Below are positions 63,556 to 64,000 of a DNA stretch of 64,000 bases, piece after piece. The position numbers were made by a program, and so were the translations under genes. Origin of the DNA: an uncultured Oscillospiraceae bacterium (GTDB taxonomy: Bacteria > Bacillota > Clostridia > Oscillospirales > Oscillospiraceae); the NCBI GenBank assembly GCA_910585155.1, contig CAJUEC010000004.1:1-64000 (forward strand), given 5' to 3'. How positions within the stretch are numbered: the first letter of the stretch is position 1; the number at the start of each line of letters is the position of its first letter. Under the pieces are notes generated by a model that searched no databases, had not been told where the DNA came from, and was given only the letters and a program-made list of their open reading frames with translations.

Positions 63556-64000
63556 ATGTCGCTCATGGTAAAAGTCGGGAAAAAGGGGAAGCAGCTGGTG
63601 AAAAAGCTGCTCCCGGAGGAGAAGCGCCGCCTGAGCTACACCCGGCGGATCGAGCGGGTGAAAACCGCCCGGCGGATCTGCGCCATGACCTTTGACGACG
63701 GGCCCATGGACCTGCCCGCCGCCCCGGACCGGTTCGGCGGCCGGTCCCTCACCGACGTGCTGCTGGACACGCTGGCCCAGTTTGGGGCCAAGGGCACCTT
63801 TGACGTCATCGGGGACACCAGCGAGAACTACCCCGACCAGGCGGGCAGGCTGGGCAGCGCCGCCTGGGGGGGGATCAAATTTGACCACTACCCCGACCTG
63901 GGCCGGGACGACCGGGGGGGCGCCGTCCACAGCGACCGGCTCATCCGCCGCATCCTGGACGAGGGGCACCAGATCACCAACCACGGCTACCGCCACATCA
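63556..64000 (+). CDS. Polysaccharide deacetylase (CE4), 3' end outside window
   Basis: The first 148 residues of a NodB-homology protein. CAMTFDDGPMDLP carries the metal-binding Asp pair, and ITNHGYRH carries the HxxxH-type ligands (here NHGYRH). A basic N-terminus (KKGKQLVKKLLPEEKRR) replaces a clear signal peptide. CE4 enzymes remove N-acetyl groups from peptidoglycan or wall glycans. The WGGIKFDHYPDLGRDDRGGAVHSDRLIRR insertion between the motifs is longer than usual. Follows the PHP gene by 3 bp. Confidence 0.85.
   Translation, partial: MSLMVKVGKKGKQLVKKLLPEEKRRLSYTRRIERVKTARRICAMTFDDGPMDLPAAPDRFGGRSLTDVLLDTLAQFGAKGTFDVIGDTSENYPDQAGRLGSAAWGGIKFDHYPDLGRDDRGGAVHSDRLIRRILDEGHQITNHGYRHI

Overview
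The window is a gene-dense, high-GC stretch of a low-G+C-lineage (Bacillota) chromosome. It most resembles a gut Oscillospirales member related to Flavonifractor or Lawsonibacter. Indicators are a large Bacillota-type SRP RNA directly upstream of dnaX and ybaB, SleB-like hydrolases, YqeK, YhbY and RsfS, an IMP cyclohydrolase split from AICAR transformylase, strong consensus sigma-A promoters, and many small proteins typical of clostridia. The genus is an inference. A perfect parS site between a NUDIX gene and an oligopeptidase, close to ffs-dnaX-ybaB, suggests the right end is origin-proximal.

Layout. 1-7.3 kb: two tandem SleB-like cell-wall hydrolases with WalR-box-like promoters, a three-gene operon (methyltransferase-like, metallopeptidase, TSCPD), a YerB-like lipoprotein, and an operon of three small unknown proteins. 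7.6-21.1 kb (minus): a long co-directional run with UDP-GlcNAc epimerase, TagO/WecA, TrpS, RsfS, an LCP ligase, a NadD-YqeK fusion, YhbY, RdgB, FtsY and Smc. 21.7-30.9 kb (minus): ECF sigma and membrane anti-sigma partner, aspartokinase, homoserine dehydrogenase, PheB, and a class A PBP. 31-38 kb: DUF1292, a candidate 6S RNA, a PrsA-like foldase, TcdA, a PAP2 phosphatase, and a GT4-CsaB fusion followed by a second glycosyltransferase. 38.3-46.9 kb (plus): a de novo purine operon with an attenuator-like leader and several unexpected small genes. 47-53.4 kb: an operon for a secreted dockerin-bearing M60 metallopeptidase and an SLH-anchored protein with a possible cohesin-like domain. 53.4-64 kb: DUF362, SdpR-SdpI, PepF, parS, NUDIX, YbaB, DnaX, SRP RNA, GNAT, and an ATP-grasp/PHP/polysaccharide deacetylase cluster running off the end.

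Connections. Cell-envelope genes dominate: lipid-linked sugar initiation (TagO/WecA, epimerase), LCP ligation, a pyruvyl transferase of the CsaB type that could make the ligand for SLH domains, an SLH protein, and an exported protease. Together they suggest a pyruvylated secondary wall polymer displaying an SLH scaffold that may hold a mucin-type protease. The purine operon carries a PurF without the usual N-terminal cysteine, a protein closely resembling colicin DNase immunity proteins, a DUF3795 protein and a 48-residue membrane peptide with a decarboxylase-beta motif.

Structured repeats are frequent. Five copies of a roughly 162 bp palindromic element lie in intergenic DNA, often touching promoters, with terminal arms that differ between copies but stay complementary within each copy. 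A separate 302 bp nested palindrome lies between lysC and hom. No CRISPR array, tRNA, rRNA, prophage or transposase gene was seen.
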